DNA from: Rouxiella chamberiensis
Lineage (GTDB): Bacteria; Pseudomonadota; Gammaproteobacteria; Enterobacterales; Enterobacteriaceae
Direction of reading: 5' to 3'
Assembly (NCBI RefSeq): GCF_026967475.1
Contig: NZ_CP114058.1
Coordinates: forward strand, 1 to 64,000
Length of the DNA: 64,000 bases
In this document: positions 1 through 14,635 of the stretch, piece by piece
Layout: each line of letters begins with the position of its first letter
Position numbering within the stretch: position 1 is the stretch's first letter
Notes under the pieces: model-generated
Seen by the model: the letters and a program-made list of their open reading frames with translations, nothing else
Databases searched by the model: none
Told to the model about the DNA's origin: nothing
Position numbers and translations under genes: made by a program

Positions 1-20
1 TCCCTATAATGCCGCTCCAA
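1..20 (+). promoter_or_regulatory. rrn P1 promoter, -10 part only
   Basis: A perfect TATAAT lies at 5-10, followed by a GC-rich discriminator, as in enterobacterial rrn P1 promoters. The -35 box and UP element would lie before the window. Confidence 0.7.
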
Positions 21-101
21 CGACAGGGAACAACGCAGCAGCAACGCGGTGTGAACGAGTCGGGAAGAATTAAAAATGATGGTGACCGCGAAAATAAACG
101 G

Positions 102-129
102 TTGACATCAAATGAGGAAAGCGTAATAT
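102..129 (+). promoter_or_regulatory. rrn P2 promoter
   Basis: TTGACA at 102-107 and TAATAT at 124-129 are separated by 16 bases. The position about 210 bases before the mature 16S end fits rrn P2, the second constitutive promoter of rRNA operons. Confidence 0.75.
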
Positions 130-168
130 ACGCCACCTCGAGTTAGCAAGCGAAAGCGCGTAACTCAC

Positions 169-181
169 TGCTCTTTAACAA
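169..181 (+). promoter_or_regulatory. boxA antitermination element (16S leader)
   Basis: TGCTCTTTAACAA is the enterobacterial rrn boxA, bound by NusB-S10 to make transcription of the operon resistant to Rho. A second copy lies in the 16S-23S spacer. Confidence 0.85.
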
Positions 182-184
182 TTT

Positions 185-202
185 ATCAGACAATCTGTGT
201 GG
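185..202 (+). other. RNase III processing stem of 16S precursor (5' arm)
   Basis: The 18 bases at 185-202 are perfectly complementary to 1903-1920 just after the 16S 3' end. Such flanking stems are cut by RNase III to release pre-16S rRNA. Confidence 0.85.
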
Positions 203-335
203 GCACTCACAAGGCGATATCCGCCACCTCGGTGGCAAAAAATATCAAGTCTTAGAGTGACCAAGCAGTAATTCATTATGAATGATGTGAAGTAACTTTG
301 AGCATCGCTGAACTTGTTTCAGCAAATCGAACTTT

Positions 336-1877
<1,542 letters not shown>

Positions 1878-1949
1878 CCTCAAGATACGCATTGTGCAGT
1901 GTCCACACAGATTGTCTGATGAAATAGTAACGAGCAGAAATACCTTTAT

Positions 1950-2026
<77 letters not shown>

Positions 2027-2154
2027 ATTCTTTCTCATGCTGCGTTATGCACTCGGTCGTTTACCCAGGTAAACTTCCCTCGCACACGCCTTGCCTGAGT
2101 AAGAATAACTCTTTTACGAGTGGTAATCATAAAGGTATCTGTTAGTGACTGTAT

Positions 2155-2230
2155 GGGGCTATAGCTCAGCTGGGAGAGCGCCTGCCTTGCACGCAGGAGG
2201 TCAGCGGTTCGATCCCGCTTAGCTCCACCA
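2155..2230 (+). tRNA. tRNA-Ala (TGC)
   Basis: A 76-base cloverleaf begins GGGGCTATAG, has anticodon TGC (CTTGCACG) and ends with encoded CCA. It is the second spacer tRNA of the rrn operon. Confidence 0.98.
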
Positions 2231-2291
2231 TATCCATACGGTTCACGTAATACTTCAGAGTATACTGGCAACAGTGTGCTGCGAAGTATTT

Positions 2292-2304
2292 TGCTCTTTA
2301 ACAA
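2292..2304 (+). promoter_or_regulatory. boxA antitermination element (23S leader)
   Basis: The same 13-base boxA sequence as in the 16S leader recurs here ahead of 23S, as is typical for enterobacterial spacers. Confidence 0.85.
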
Positions 2305-2442
2305 TCTGGAACAAGCTGAAAAATTGAAACGATACAGCTGAACATAACTCTCCGTAGAAGTACCGAGTTATGCGCACCTGTATCAGAGTCTCTCAAATAA
2401 TCACGGCTTCGAAGCGTCTGCAAAGACACCTTCGGGTTGTGA

Positions 2443-5347
<2,905 letters not shown>

Positions 5348-5460
5348 ACAACACCGAAGGTGTTTTAGAGAGACGCAGTTTTAACTATCAGCTTGTTCAA
5401 AGATTGGTTCTGATGGCTTACCCTGATTGATGGGGAAAGCGGTTGGAATAAAACAGAATT

Positions 5461-5580
5461 TGCCTGGCGGCAGTAGCGCGGTGGTCCCACCTGACCCCAT
5501 GCCGAACTCAGAAGTGAAACGCCGTAGCGCCGATGGTAGTGTGGGGTCTCCCCATGCGAGAGTAGGGAACTGCCAGGCAT
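5461..5580 (+). rRNA. rrf: 5S ribosomal RNA
   Basis: The 120-base gene runs from TGCCTGGCGG to CTGCCAGGCAT with complementary ends and the conserved CCGAACTCAGAAGTGAAAC block. Confidence 0.98.
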
Positions 5581-5669
5581 CAAATTGGTTCTCCTTTCCC
5601 CTGACAAGGAAAAATAGCGAGAACAAACTGACAGCGGACCGATTGTCCGTCGTGAGTGAAAGAACCGGT

Positions 5670-5746
5670 GGAGCGGTAGTTCAGTTGGTTAGAATACCTG
5701 CCTGTCACGCAGGGGGTCGCGGGTTCGAGCCCCGTCCGTTCCGCCA
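5670..5746 (+). tRNA. tRNA-Asp (GTC), distal rrn copy
   Basis: A 77-base cloverleaf with anticodon GTC (CTGTCACG) and encoded CCA follows 5S, matching aspU downstream of E. coli rrnH. It is identical to the tRNA-Asp at 15537-15613. Confidence 0.98.
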
Positions 5747-5756
5747 CTTATTGCAT

Positions 5757-5786
5757 AACCCTGAATCGAAAGATTCAGGGTTTTTT
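5757..5786 (+). terminator. rrn operon terminator
   Basis: An AACCCTGAATC/GATTCAGGGTT stem with a GAAA loop is followed by a T run, a strong intrinsic terminator closing the rRNA operon. Confidence 0.93.
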
Positions 5787-5995
5787 GCATTTAAAATTCC
5801 CTCTCTCCTCATTTTCACATCCCTATGCACACTTCAATAGTATTTAAATTGAACGATTGTCCTTCGATTATTGCATAAATGTCCAAAGTCTTATGGCAAT
5901 GTGGTTATTTTTATCCATTAAGCCGAGGTTCATACTCTCCATATCGCGCCCCTTTGAGGGCAAAATAAACATTTATTGATTCAGGAGAGTTAACG

Positions 5996-6799
5996 GTGAG
6001 CATACCAACTTTGGGTTTAGGGACCTTCCGTTTGAAGGATCAGGTCGTAAAAGATTCTGTTACTACCGCGCTGGAACTTGGCTACCGCGCCATTGATACC
6101 GCACAGATCTATGATAACGAAGCTGCCGTTGGAGAGGCCATTGCCGAAAGCGGCCTTGCCCGTGAAGAGCTGTTTATTACCACCAAAATCTGGGTTGAAA
6201 ATCTCGCCGCGGATTCATTGATAGACAGCCTTAAAGAGAGTTTAAACAAACTCCAGACCTCTTACGTTGATCTGACCTTAATCCATTGGCCATCGCCTAA
6301 TGGCGCGGTCAGCGTGGCGGAAACCTTACAGGCGCTGGTAAAGGCCAGGCAGCTCGGCCTGACCCGCGCAATCGGGGTTTCAAACTTCACTGTCGCGCTT
6401 ATGCAGCAAGCGATCGATGCCGTGGGTGCAGCAGAAATTGCCACTAACCAGATTGAACTGTCGCCATTCCTGCAAAACCGCAAGGTCGTTGATTTTGCTA
6501 CTAAACAGGGTATTGCCATCACGTCATATATGACGCTTGCCTATGGTGAAGCGCTAAAAGACGCCACTATCTTGCAGATTGCCGAACGTCACCACGCAAC
6601 CCCGGCGCAGGTCGTGCTAGCCTGGGCATTGCAGTTAGGCTATGCGGTTATTCCTTCCTCGACTAAACGCGCAAACCTCGAAAGCAATCTTCTTGCTCGT
6701 GATCTGGTGCTGTCGGCCGAAGATATGGCGCAGATTGCCGCGCTTGAACGAAATGGTCGTCTGGTGAACCCGGAAGGTCTGGCGCCGGAATGGGATTGA
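5996..6799 (+). CDS. dkgB: 2,5-diketo-D-gluconate reductase B (aldo/keto reductase)
   Basis: The 267-residue cytosolic NADPH-dependent aldo/keto reductase has the same length as E. coli DkgB (YafB). It should reduce 2,5-diketo-D-gluconate and other carbonyls such as methylglyoxal. Visible family features are LDTAQ-like DTAQIYDNE with the catalytic Tyr (about residue 39), TKIW with the catalytic Lys, LIHWPSP with His, and the cofactor-binding [13 protein letters not shown] near residue 220. The start is GTG, preceded by an AGGAG-type ribosome site. It is monocistronic between the rrn operon and yafC, as in E. coli. Confidence 0.95.
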   Translation: MSIPTLGLGTFRLKDQVVKDSVTTALELGYRAIDTAQIYDNEAAVGEAIAESGLAREELFITTKIWVENLAADSLIDSLKESLNKLQTSYVDLTLIHWPSPNGAVSVAETLQALVKARQLGLTRAIGVSNFTVALMQQAIDAVGAAEIATNQIELSPFLQNRKVVDFATKQGIAITSYMTLAYGEALKDATILQIAERHHATPAQVVLAWALQLGYAVIPSSTKRANLESNLLARDLVLSAEDMAQIAALERNGRLVNPEGLAPEWD

Positions 6800-6830
6800 T
6801 CTACAACGCGTAATTCTGCCGATGCCTCAT

Positions 6831-6856
6831 GCCCAAACCTATGTTTGGGCTTTTTT
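6831..6856 (+). terminator. dkgB terminator
   Basis: GCCCAAAC-CTAT-GTTTGGGC is followed by TTTTTT, an intrinsic terminator shared by the convergent dkgB and yafC ends. Confidence 0.9.
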
Positions 6857-6862
6857 ATACCT

Positions 6863-7764
6863 TTATTCCGATGAAGCGGGTTGCGCCATTTTTTCGCCCA
6901 GAAAATCGATAAAGCAGCGAATACGCGTACTGACCGCCTGATCGCTGTAATACACCGCATGTATCGGCATGGCAATACGCATCACCTGCGGAACGAAAAG
7001 GGGCACCAAATCTCCATTGTCGATGTCTTTCTGAATCATATAATCCGACAGGCAGGTAATGCCGTTGCCTGCGAGACAAAGCTGGCGCAGCGTTTCACCG
7101 CTTCCGGCACTGACAAATGGCGTAATGGTTAACTGCTGACCGTCGGCGCAAAGCAGCGGCCAGCGATTAAGCGCCGTTACCTCGTTGAATCCCAGGCAAT
7201 GATGATTCGCCAAATCATCCACGTCTTTCGGCACGCCCCATTTTTGCAGATAGGCGGGGAGGCCAGCACACTGCGATAGCTCAGCATCAGCTTTCTGGCG
7301 CGCAGGCTCGAGTCTTCCAGTTCGCCGATACGAATAGCCACATCGACCTTCTGATCGATAAGATTGATATTGCTTTCGGAAGAGAATAGCGAAAGGGCGA
7401 TATTGGGATAGCGCGCGGTAAATTCTTCAACCAGCGGCGCCAGAATGTGGAGGATGACCGGCGTGGCAGCATCGATGCGCAGTAAACCCTGCGGCACGTT
7501 ACGGTTGTCGAGTAGATCGTTTTCGGCGGCGGCCATCTCCTGCAAGATCTTCTGCACTCGTCCAAAATAGCGTTCGCCCTCATGAGTCAGGCTGATTTGG
7601 CGCGTAGTGCGGTTGAGCAACTGAATGCCCAGCTTCTGCTCCAGCCGTTTAATGGTTCGGCTAACGACAGAATTGTCCTGCCCAAGCTGTTCGGCGGCGC
7701 GGCTAAAGCTGCCGCTCTCGACCACGGTCACGAATACTTCGAGTTCTTCCGAGCTTGCCTTCAT
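6863..7764 (-). CDS. yafC: LysR-family regulator YafC (frameshifted in this sequence)
   Basis: A LysR-type regulator with an N-terminal helix-turn-helix ([24 protein letters not shown], residues about 18-40) and a substrate-binding domain with [15 protein letters not shown]. It is closest to E. coli YafC, target unknown. The reading frame breaks near 7256, where one C is missing from a C run; restoring it gives about 300 residues, the family length. The start ATG at 7764 is chosen because the protein there begins [11 protein letters not shown], like YafC. It is divergent from yafD. Confidence 0.85.
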
Positions 7765-8060
7765 TGTTGCTACCCCAGCAAAAATTATTGATAACTCTGG
7801 CTCCCTGAACATTTAAGCACAGTGAAAAGGCAGCGGCTATCAATAGCGACCGCGTGAAGCCGCGTTTTAGCGAACCGAATGGGATTAGTCGCGAAAATGG
7901 CGCTTTCAAGGTATACCCATGTAAACACATTGGGTGTTGGCTTGGGGGCGGCGTATACTGAAAAGTACCGCTGAAGGGAAAACTTCCGCACAGCAGATTC
8001 ACGATGGATATCGCCAGCATCTGTCAGGTTGAATGATGCTGGATAGAATGGGTTAACAGT

Positions 8061-8870
8061 GTGCCGAAAAAAACGTATGCAATGAGGTATGTTGCAGGTC
8101 AACCGGTCGAGCAAATTTTTCCGGGTGTGTTAGCACATCTCGGACCCGATCTGCCGCCTGGAGCTGCACTGCCCAATTCGAATATTTTACGCGTCATGGT
8201 ATGGAATATCTTCAAGCAGCAGCGTGCTGACTGGCTTTCCGTACTGCAAGGCTTTGGCAAAGACGCGCAGTTGGTCTTGCTGCAAGAAGCGCAGACTACG
8301 CCTGAACTCATCCGCTTTGCGACCTCCCATTATCTTGCCGCCGATCAGGTGCCGGCTTTTGACTTGCCACAGCACCCTTCAGGTGTGATGACACTGGCTG
8401 CCGCACATCCGGTGTATTGCTGCCCGCTGCGCGAGCGTGAGCCTTTACTCCGCCTGTCAAAATCGGCGCTGGTCACCGTCTATCCGCTGCTGGATGGCCG
8501 CCTGCTGATGGTAGTCAACATTCACGCCGTGAATTTCAGTATCGGGGTCGATGTCTACAGTAAGCAGCTTGATCCCATTGGCGAACAGATTGCCAATCAT
8601 AAAGGTCCGGTCGTCATGGCAGGGGATTTCAACGCCTGGAGCCGTCAGCGAATTCTCGCGCTTTATAGTTTTGCCCGTAATGTGTCTCTCCAGGAAGTCC
8701 GCTTTCCGTCAGACCTGCGCCGCAAAGCCTTTGGTCGCCCGCTGGATTTCATTTTCTATCGCGGCCTGAATGTTACCGATGCCAGAGTACTCGAGACGCG
8801 CGCCTCCGATCACAATCCGCTGCTGGTTGAATTCCTTGCGCATAACCCGCCGGAAGGTATCGACCTTTAA
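8061..8870 (+). CDS. yafD: YafD, endonuclease/exonuclease/phosphatase-fold protein (UPF0294)
   Basis: A 269-residue protein closely matching E. coli YafD. The metal-dependent nuclease/phosphatase fold is visible in [31 protein letters not shown] and the terminal ASDHNPL, which carry the family's Asn, Glu, His, Asp and catalytic His. Substrate is not established; YafD has been linked to stress and serum resistance in enterobacteria. The start is GTG at 8061, since [15 protein letters not shown] aligns with YafD. E. coli has yafE next; here an MFS gene takes that place. Confidence 0.92.
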   Translation: MPKKTYAMRYVAGQPVEQIFPGVLAHLGPDLPPGAALPNSNILRVMVWNIFKQQRADWLSVLQGFGKDAQLVLLQEAQTTPELIRFATSHYLAADQVPAFDLPQHPSGVMTLAAAHPVYCCPLREREPLLRLSKSALVTVYPLLDGRLLMVVNIHAVNFSIGVDVYSKQLDPIGEQIANHKGPVVMAGDFNAWSRQRILALYSFARNVSLQEVRFPSDLRRKAFGRPLDFIFYRGLNVTDARVLETRASDHNPLLVEFLAHNPPEGIDL

Positions 8871-8885
8871 TTGACGCGCCCATAA

Positions 8886-8918
8886 AAAATGCCCCGGCAA
8901 GCCTGGCTTGTTCGGGGC
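8886..8918 (-). terminator. terminator of the sugar-porter gene
   Basis: Read on the minus strand, a CCCCG/CGGGG stem with an inner AAGCC/GGCTT helix is followed by ATTTTTTATG. It separates the convergent yafD and MFS genes. Confidence 0.8.
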
Positions 8919-8948
8919 TGATTATCGGTATGTATCCGCTTCTAAGCG

Positions 8949-10461
8949 TTAGGCGGGTTCATCCACCGTCTTGACGGACTTGGCATTTTTCTTCTGCGCG
9001 AGCGGATAAAAATTACCTTCTTTCAACGAAGTTTCAATCTCTTCGAGCGAACGTCCCTTGGTTTCCGGCACCATAAAGTAGATGAACAGGAAACCCACCA
9101 GGTTGAGCAGCGCGTAGAACCACATTGCACCGCCGATACCCAGATAACCGACCAGCGACAGCGCCGTGGCGGTCAGCAGCAGATTTGAACCCCAAAGCGT
9201 TGCGGCGTGCAGACTGGTGGCTTTTTCGCGGATCCCCATAGGATACACTTCCGAACCCAGCAACCAGCCAATTACCTGAATACCGCCAGAGTTGAAAATC
9301 ATGAAGGCGAACAGACAGACCACAATCCACATGCCGTACTGTTCCCCCTTGCTGTCGAGCATAAACATCAGGCCCAGCAGGAACAGACTGATAACCGCAC
9401 CCGGCATCATCCACAGGGTCAATGCACGGCGACCGATGTGGTCGACAACCAGCTTGCCGATAAACGTCATGACCAGATAGATAACGGCAACGCCCAACGC
9501 GGAATGCAAGGCTGCGGCGCGACTGAAACCGGCATCGGTCAGGAAGGTCGGGGTGTAGTAGATCATCATCTCGATACCCGAAAGCTGGGTAAAGGCAGCG
9601 ACACCCAGACCGGCAAACAGGGCAGGGCGCAACCAGGGTTGCTTGAGATCTTTCCAGCCTTCGACCTTCTTGCGTTCGACTTTATCGTGCACTTTTTGAA
9701 TATTTCGCAGTTCGTGGCGAACTTCGCGGTCCGTTTCACGCACCATGTTCAACGCGATACGCGCCTCTTTGGTTCGCTTTTGGCCGACCAGCCAGCGTGG
9801 GCTTTCCGGCATCGGCAGCATCCCGAACCAGCAGGATAATGGCCGGGATCGCCGCGACGGAGAACATCACGCGCCATGACCAGATATCTTGCATTAACGC
9901 GCCGACCAGGCCTGCGGTTAAAATGCCGATACCGATAGAAATATTGAAAAAGGTCACCAGTCGACCGCGTTTCGCAGGCGGAGCCAGCTCGGCGATATAG
10001 ACGGGAACAATCTGTGAAGCGCCGCCGACGGCGAAGCCGAGAACCACACGTGCCACGCCGAGCCATACGGCTGAAGTTGACAGACCCGAACCGATAACGC
10101 CTACCGCAAAGATGCCGGCAACGGTCATGACGGTATAGCGACGGCCGATAGCACTCGAGAGTTTACCGCAGCACAATGCACCGATAACGGCACCGACCAG
10201 AATGGCGCTGGTGACTATCTCCTGTGCGTGACTCGTTAACGAAAAGTCGTGAGTGATTTGCAGCAGGGCGCCAGAAATTATCCCCGTGTCGTAGCCGTAA
10301 AGAAAGCCCGCGATGGCAGCAATGCCGGTGGCAGTAAGGAGAAACGCATCTGCGCTAAGAAAGTTATTGTTTTCACTATTTTCAATCTGATCGGGAACGC
10401 TATTTTCGCTCCCTCGCGACTCCGAGAGTGTGGCAATTTTTTCTTGATTTATCTGCGTCAT
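8949..10461 (-). CDS. MFS sugar:proton symporter, sugar porter family (frameshifted)
   Basis: A 12-helix sugar porter of about 503 residues once repaired. Signatures: GFLYGYDTGIISGAL in helix 1, GRRYTVM after helix 2, PVYIAELAPPAKRGRL, PESPRWLVGQKR at the central loop, GIEMMIYYTPTFL in helix 7, DHIGRR and PETKGRSLEEIE at the C terminus. These fit the inositol/xylose/arabinose transporter group; the sugar cannot be named. One extra base near 9824 breaks the frame between the sixth helix and the PESPRW loop. It lacks any enzyme neighbour, and a CRP-like site lies about 215 bases upstream. Confidence 0.88.
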
Positions 10462-10977
10462 AAGTACCTTGTTTTCTAGTTTTAAGTCAGTTGTTCAAAT
10501 ACATCCTTGCGAAAGAGTGTGAGGGGAAAAATAGGTGGCCAATCAAGGTGAAAGCCAGTGAGAAATATAGGCCGTCAATGCTGTCTATCCCCTCTCCATT
10601 AATTGTTTCTTTTGGGTGGGTCTGTTTCTCACTGTTTATTAGATATAGCAGCTTATGGTCTGCATGTCATACTTTTGTGACATGAATCACAGAAATCAGG
10701 GCGATAAAGGAGCTTGCGCCTGCAAGTTTTGCTTTTCATGAAATTATCTTCTGCCTGGTTAAGGGGCGTAATTTAAATAATTCCCGTGAATTTTTTGGAT
10801 ATTAAACCAAATGTCGATGAGTGATTTTTTAATTATTTAATCCGTGGGAAGCTTGGCTGAAGATGAATTTTAAGGGGCGGCGAGAGAAGAGGGTGAGTTA
10901 TTTTTTTATATCAAACGGCGTCGATTGTGGAATATTATCAGTGCGCAAGGGGCAATCTTTTCATTAAAATCAGCACG
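10462..10977. other. AT-rich intergenic region upstream of the MFS gene
   Basis: About 500 AT-rich bases without a credible gene. It should carry the MFS promoter on the minus strand and contains the CRP-like palindrome listed separately. A 64-codon open frame at 10491-10685 has no ribosome site or family resemblance. Confidence 0.6.
10673..10694. promoter_or_regulatory. CRP-type site
   Basis: TGTGA-CATGAA-TCACA at 10676-10691 matches the CRP consensus half-sites exactly with the standard 6-base spacer. It lies between mltD and the MFS sugar porter, so catabolite control of the porter is the natural inference, although the distance of about 215 bases is long. Confidence 0.65.
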
Positions 10978-11000
10978 AAAAAAAGGCACCCGGAGGTGCC
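10978..11000 (-). terminator. mltD terminator
   Basis: On the minus strand GGCACC-TCC-GGGTGCC is followed by eight T, a clear intrinsic terminator about 60 bases after the mltD stop codon. Confidence 0.9.
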
Positions 11001-11057
11001 TTTTCTCGCCAATATCGCTACATGGCGGCGAGCTATGCAATGCCTTGCAAATCGAAC

Positions 11058-12435
11058 CTAGCTGTCAGGACTCTGCTTGCCGCTCACATAGAGCGTCAGC
11101 TTTTCGCCTGGCTGCAGGCTGTCGAGGCCGGAGTTCCAGCGCATCACATCTTTGATGTTTACGCCGTTGTTTCTGGCAATGCTCGACAACGAATCGCCCT
11201 TACGTACCTGGTACGTAATGCTGCCGTTTTTGCCACCAATTGCGCCGCTGTCTGCCACTTGCAGGGTTTGCCCAACTTTTAACACGCTCGCCGAGCGTAA
11301 ATTGTTCCAACGCTGTAAATCACGCGACTTCACATTCAGTTTGGCTGCAATTCCTGTCAGGCTGTCGCCAGAGCGGACCTTGTAGGAAGCTGCACCAGAC
11401 GTGCTGTTGCTGGCCAGTCGTGTTTCCTGCACCGCACTGATGTCGCCATCAGCCAGAGAGTCTTTCAACTGGTCGGCATGCGCCTTTGGTAACACAATGT
11501 AATGAGGGCCGTTAGGGGCCGTGACATTACGTTTGTAGCCGGTATTGAAGGACTTAAGCTTAGTCACTGACATGCCCGCCATCTCAGCCGCCTGAGTTAA
11601 CTGCATCTGTTGACCGACTTCGACACGTGCCAGTGCACGATCTTCGTCAGGTTTCGGTAAGCTAATCCCGTATTTTTGACTATGCTTAAGAATATCGCTG
11701 AGGGCCAACATTTTCGGAACATAAATCGACGTCTCGCGAGGAAGCGCCAATGACCAGAAATCTGTCGGTCGACCTTTTGCCTTATTCTGTTTTATCGCCT
11801 GCATCACGCGACCTTCACCGCTGTTATAGGCTGCGACGGTCAGTAACCAGTCACCGCCAAACATCTTGTTCAGGCTTTGCATCATGTTCAGCGCAGCAGT
11901 CGTGGATGCCACAACATCGCGGCGACCGTCGTACCACTGATTTTGCTTCAAACCATAGTTGCGACCCGTACTTGGCACAATCTGCCATAACCCAGCGGCA
12001 TTAGCTGCTGACGTTGCTTTTGGGTCAAAAGCGCTCTCCACTATGGGTAGCAGTACTAGTTCCATCGGCATATTGCGTTTCTTAATCTGCTCGGTGATCC
12101 AGTACATGTACGGCTCTGCCCGTAATGTTACATCGTGGAGATAGCTCTTCTGTTTCAAATATTTTACTTTTTGCTCACGGATCCGGGAATTATCCGGAAC
12201 CTTCATCTTCAGCTCGTCGCCAATGAAGTTCCACAGATTTTTTTGCGCATTGGGGTCATTGCTGCCCAGCCATTGCGATGACGGCGCTTCGGCCATCCTC
12301 TGTGTACTCTCCTGCTTCACTTTGACTTGCCGAAGACAAACTCTGTGCATGTTGTTCTGGTACCTTGACGTCCTGCCTGGACGCCTGGCAACCCACAAGC
12401 AGCATAGAGGCGAAGATAATCGCTTTAGCCTTCAT
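11058..12435 (-). CDS. mltD: membrane-bound lytic murein transglycosylase D (frameshifted)
   Basis: A lipoprotein that cleaves peptidoglycan glycan strands to 1,6-anhydro-muropeptides at the outer membrane. It begins MKAKAIIFASMLLVGC, with the lipobox LVGC. The SLT domain has the catalytic Glu in VESAFDPKATS and the motifs GLWQIVPSTGRNYGL and AAYNSGEGRV. Two LysM modules follow (YKVRSGDSLTGIA and YQVRKGDSLSSIA). One net extra base near 12300 breaks the frame between the lipoprotein linker and the SLT domain; repaired length is about 458 residues against 452 in E. coli. The start at 12435 is set by the lipoprotein signal. Confidence 0.92.
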
Positions 12436-12504
12436 GTGTGTGTCATAGTTGCTTAAAAGACGAGCAATAGTACTTTGCCTCGTCAAAAAAGACAACTAAA
12501 AGCT

Positions 12505-13260
12505 TTAATAGCTATCTTTGAGTCGACGTAAATGGGCAAAAACCTGCCAGTCAGCTGTAATGGTTGTGTTAACGTTTAAATTCTTTTGTAAATCAACGTC
12601 ATTGCAACGTAAGAATAGGTTGATTTTGCGTTCCAAACCGAGGGTTGTCGGCAGGGATGATTGTCCGTTTTTACGCTTATCCAGCACCGTTTGTTCATGT
12701 GCCAGAATATCGGAATCGTCCGGTAGAATCGAACGTGCAAACTTAAGATTCGAGACTGTATATTCGTGCGCGCAACAGACAAGCGTATCGTCGGGAAGTT
12801 CAGCTAACTGTTGAAACGATTGGTACATTTGCTCCGGCGTGCCTTCGAACAACCGGCCGCAACCTGCCGAAAACATCGTATCTCCGCAAAATAGGTAAGG
12901 TGCGCTATAGTATGAAATGTGACCTAACGTGTGTCCCGGCGTAGCAAATATCGTCCAGTTTGCCCCACCGATTTCGACCCTGTCGCCGCTTTTAAGAATT
13001 ATCCTAGCGCCTTTGCGGGCAGTTTCTTCCGGTCCGTACACTTTTACAGCAGGAAACTGCTCGACAATTGCGCTAACTCCGTCGACGTGATCGCCATGAT
13101 GATGCGTCAGCATGATGGCCGTCGGCGTTAAATGATGTTGTTTCAGCGCATCGAGCACCGGCTGGGCTTCACCCGGATCGACAATCACGCAATGTCCTTT
13201 CTGGTCATCCAGCAACCAAATGTAGTTATCCTGCAAGGCCGGAATACTGATAAGATTCAT
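12505..13260 (-). CDS. gloB: hydroxyacylglutathione hydrolase (glyoxalase II)
   Basis: The 251-residue metallo-beta-lactamase-fold enzyme hydrolyses S-lactoylglutathione to lactate and glutathione in methylglyoxal detoxification. The binuclear metal motif [10 protein letters not shown] is at about residue 53, and [27 protein letters not shown] and CCAHEY supply the remaining ligands. The start ATG at 13260 ([15 protein letters not shown]) matches E. coli GloB; a longer in-frame upstream extension is not supported. It is divergent from yafS with a 44-base gap. Confidence 0.96.
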   Translation of the reverse strand: MNLISIPALQDNYIWLLDDQKGHCVIVDPGEAQPVLDALKQHHLTPTAIMLTHHHGDHVDGVSAIVEQFPAVKVYGPEETARKGARIILKSGDRVEIGGANWTIFATPGHTLGHISYYSAPYLFCGDTMFSAGCGRLFEGTPEQMYQSFQQLAELPDDTLVCCAHEYTVSNLKFARSILPDDSDILAHEQTVLDKRKNGQSSLPTTLGLERKINLFLRCNDVDLQKNLNVNTTITADWQVFAHLRRLKDSY

Positions 13261-13304
13261 GACAAACTCCTGTGGGTCAAACACCTGAAAGTTGAAAACA
13301 AAAC

Positions 13305-13991
13305 ATGAAGTCAGCACATATTCGCAAAAAGCTGGTGGTGCCTTCATCCTGGGATGACATTCCCCGTGGTGATTACTACCGTGCCGCGCTTGAACGACAA
13401 CTGCAACCCTGGTGGGGCAAGTTGTACGGTTTTCATCTGCTAAAAGTGGGCAATTTGAGCGCTGAAATCAACAGTGAAGCTTGCCCTATCTCGCACCAGG
13501 TCAACGTTGCGCCGGAAGGTCATAACCTGCAGGTGCTTGGCGACCCTTACTATCTGCCGTTTGAGCAGAAGTCGGTCGATGCCTGCCTGCTGTGTCATAC
13601 CTTGAATTATGCCACCGATCCGCACCGCATTCTGCGCGAGGTTGACCGCGTATTGATAGACGACGGCTGGCTGGTTGTCGGCGGATTTACCCCGCTCAGT
13701 GTGTTGGGGCTTGGCAAATGCGTGCCGTTTTTGCGCAGGCGCCAGCCGTATGCCAGCCGCATGTTCAGCCAGACTCGACTCATTGACTGGCTCAGCCTGC
13801 TTAACTATGAAGTGATGTTCAAATCGCGGTTTCAGGTGCTGCCGTGGCACAGGCATGGCGGGCGCCTGCTGGGCGATCATCTTCCGGCGCTGGGCTGCAT
13901 GACGGTGATTGTGGCGCGTAAGCGCACGCTGCCGCTGCTCCCGACCGCCAAAAGGTGCACGCCCGACGTCAGGCTCTGGCCCAACCGGTAG
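13305..13991 (+). CDS. yafS: SAM-dependent methyltransferase YafS
   Basis: A 228-residue class I methyltransferase of the YafS family. The SAM-binding Rossmann part is represented by [39 protein letters not shown], with [14 protein letters not shown] as the following strand. The N-terminal [14 protein letters not shown] is typical of YafS. Substrate is unknown. It sits between gloB and rnhA as in E. coli, and ends convergent to rnhA. Confidence 0.9.
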   Translation: MKSAHIRKKLVVPSSWDDIPRGDYYRAALERQLQPWWGKLYGFHLLKVGNLSAEINSEACPISHQVNVAPEGHNLQVLGDPYYLPFEQKSVDACLLCHTLNYATDPHRILREVDRVLIDDGWLVVGGFTPLSVLGLGKCVPFLRRRQPYASRMFSQTRLIDWLSLLNYEVMFKSRFQVLPWHRHGGRLLGDHLPALGCMTVIVARKRTLPLLPTAKRCTPDVRLWPNR

Positions 13992-14064
13992 GCGCCAGCA
14001 AGACCTATCGCGAAGATCACGACGATCATCATTGCAAGTAACAGGCAATTGAAGAGGCATTGAG

Positions 14065-14087
14065 GCGCACGGCAGAAGACCGTGCGC
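14065..14087. terminator. yafS/rnhA intergenic hairpin
   Basis: GCGCACGG-N7-CCGTGCGC lies between the convergent yafS and rnhA stop codons. It lacks a clear T run, so it may be a Rho-assisted or mRNA-stabilising stem. Confidence 0.5.
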
Positions 14088-14097
14088 AGAGGCGAGG

Positions 14098-14565
14098 CTA
14101 CTTTTCGGGCTTGTAACCCACATCGTCGAGCGTTGGATTCCCGGCGGCAAGACGCGCCAGTTCGTCACAGCGTTCGTTTTCGGGATGTCCTGCGTGACCC
14201 TTGACCCACAACCAGTTCAGCGTGTGAGTCTGAATGGCGGCGTCGAGGCGCTGCCATAAATCGACGTTTTTCACCGGTTTCTTGTCGGCGGTTTTCCAGC
14301 CACGTTTTTTCCAGTTATGGATCCACATCGTGATACCCTGACGTACATACTGACTGTCTGTGCTCAGCGTCACGTCGCAGGGCGTCGTCAGGGCTTCCAG
14401 CGACACGATGGCGGCCATCAGTTCCATACGATTGTTGGTTGTCAGCCGATAACCGGCACTAAAGGGTTTTTCATGTTCTTTATAGCGCAATATTGCGCCG
14501 TAACCACCGGGACCCGGATTGCCGAGGCAGGATCCGTCGGTGAAAATTTCTACCTGTTTGCGCAT
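14098..14565 (-). CDS. rnhA: ribonuclease HI
   Basis: The 155-residue enzyme degrades the RNA strand of RNA-DNA hybrids and removes R-loops. The four metal-binding acids are visible: Asp in [16 protein letters not shown], Glu in [10 protein letters not shown], Asp in [11 protein letters not shown] and Asp in NERCDELAR, plus the catalytic His in [10 protein letters not shown]. Length equals E. coli RnhA. It is divergent from dnaQ with 70 bases between starts, the classic overlapping promoter arrangement. Confidence 0.97.
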   Translation of the reverse strand: MRKQVEIFTDGSCLGNPGPGGYGAILRYKEHEKPFSAGYRLTTNNRMELMAAIVSLEALTTPCDVTLSTDSQYVRQGITMWIHNWKKRGWKTADKKPVKNVDLWQRLDAAIQTHTLNWLWVKGHAGHPENERCDELARLAAGNPTLDDVGYKPEK

Positions 14566-14635
14566 CTCTGGTAGACTCTTCCATCAGAATGTAAAAGCCA
14601 AGTCTGACATAAACGAGCGCGATGAGCACTGCAAT

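Noticed and set aside
10491..10685. A 64-codon open frame upstream of the MFS gene
   Set aside because: No ribosome site, no recognisable motif, AT-rich non-coding composition; more likely promoter DNA.
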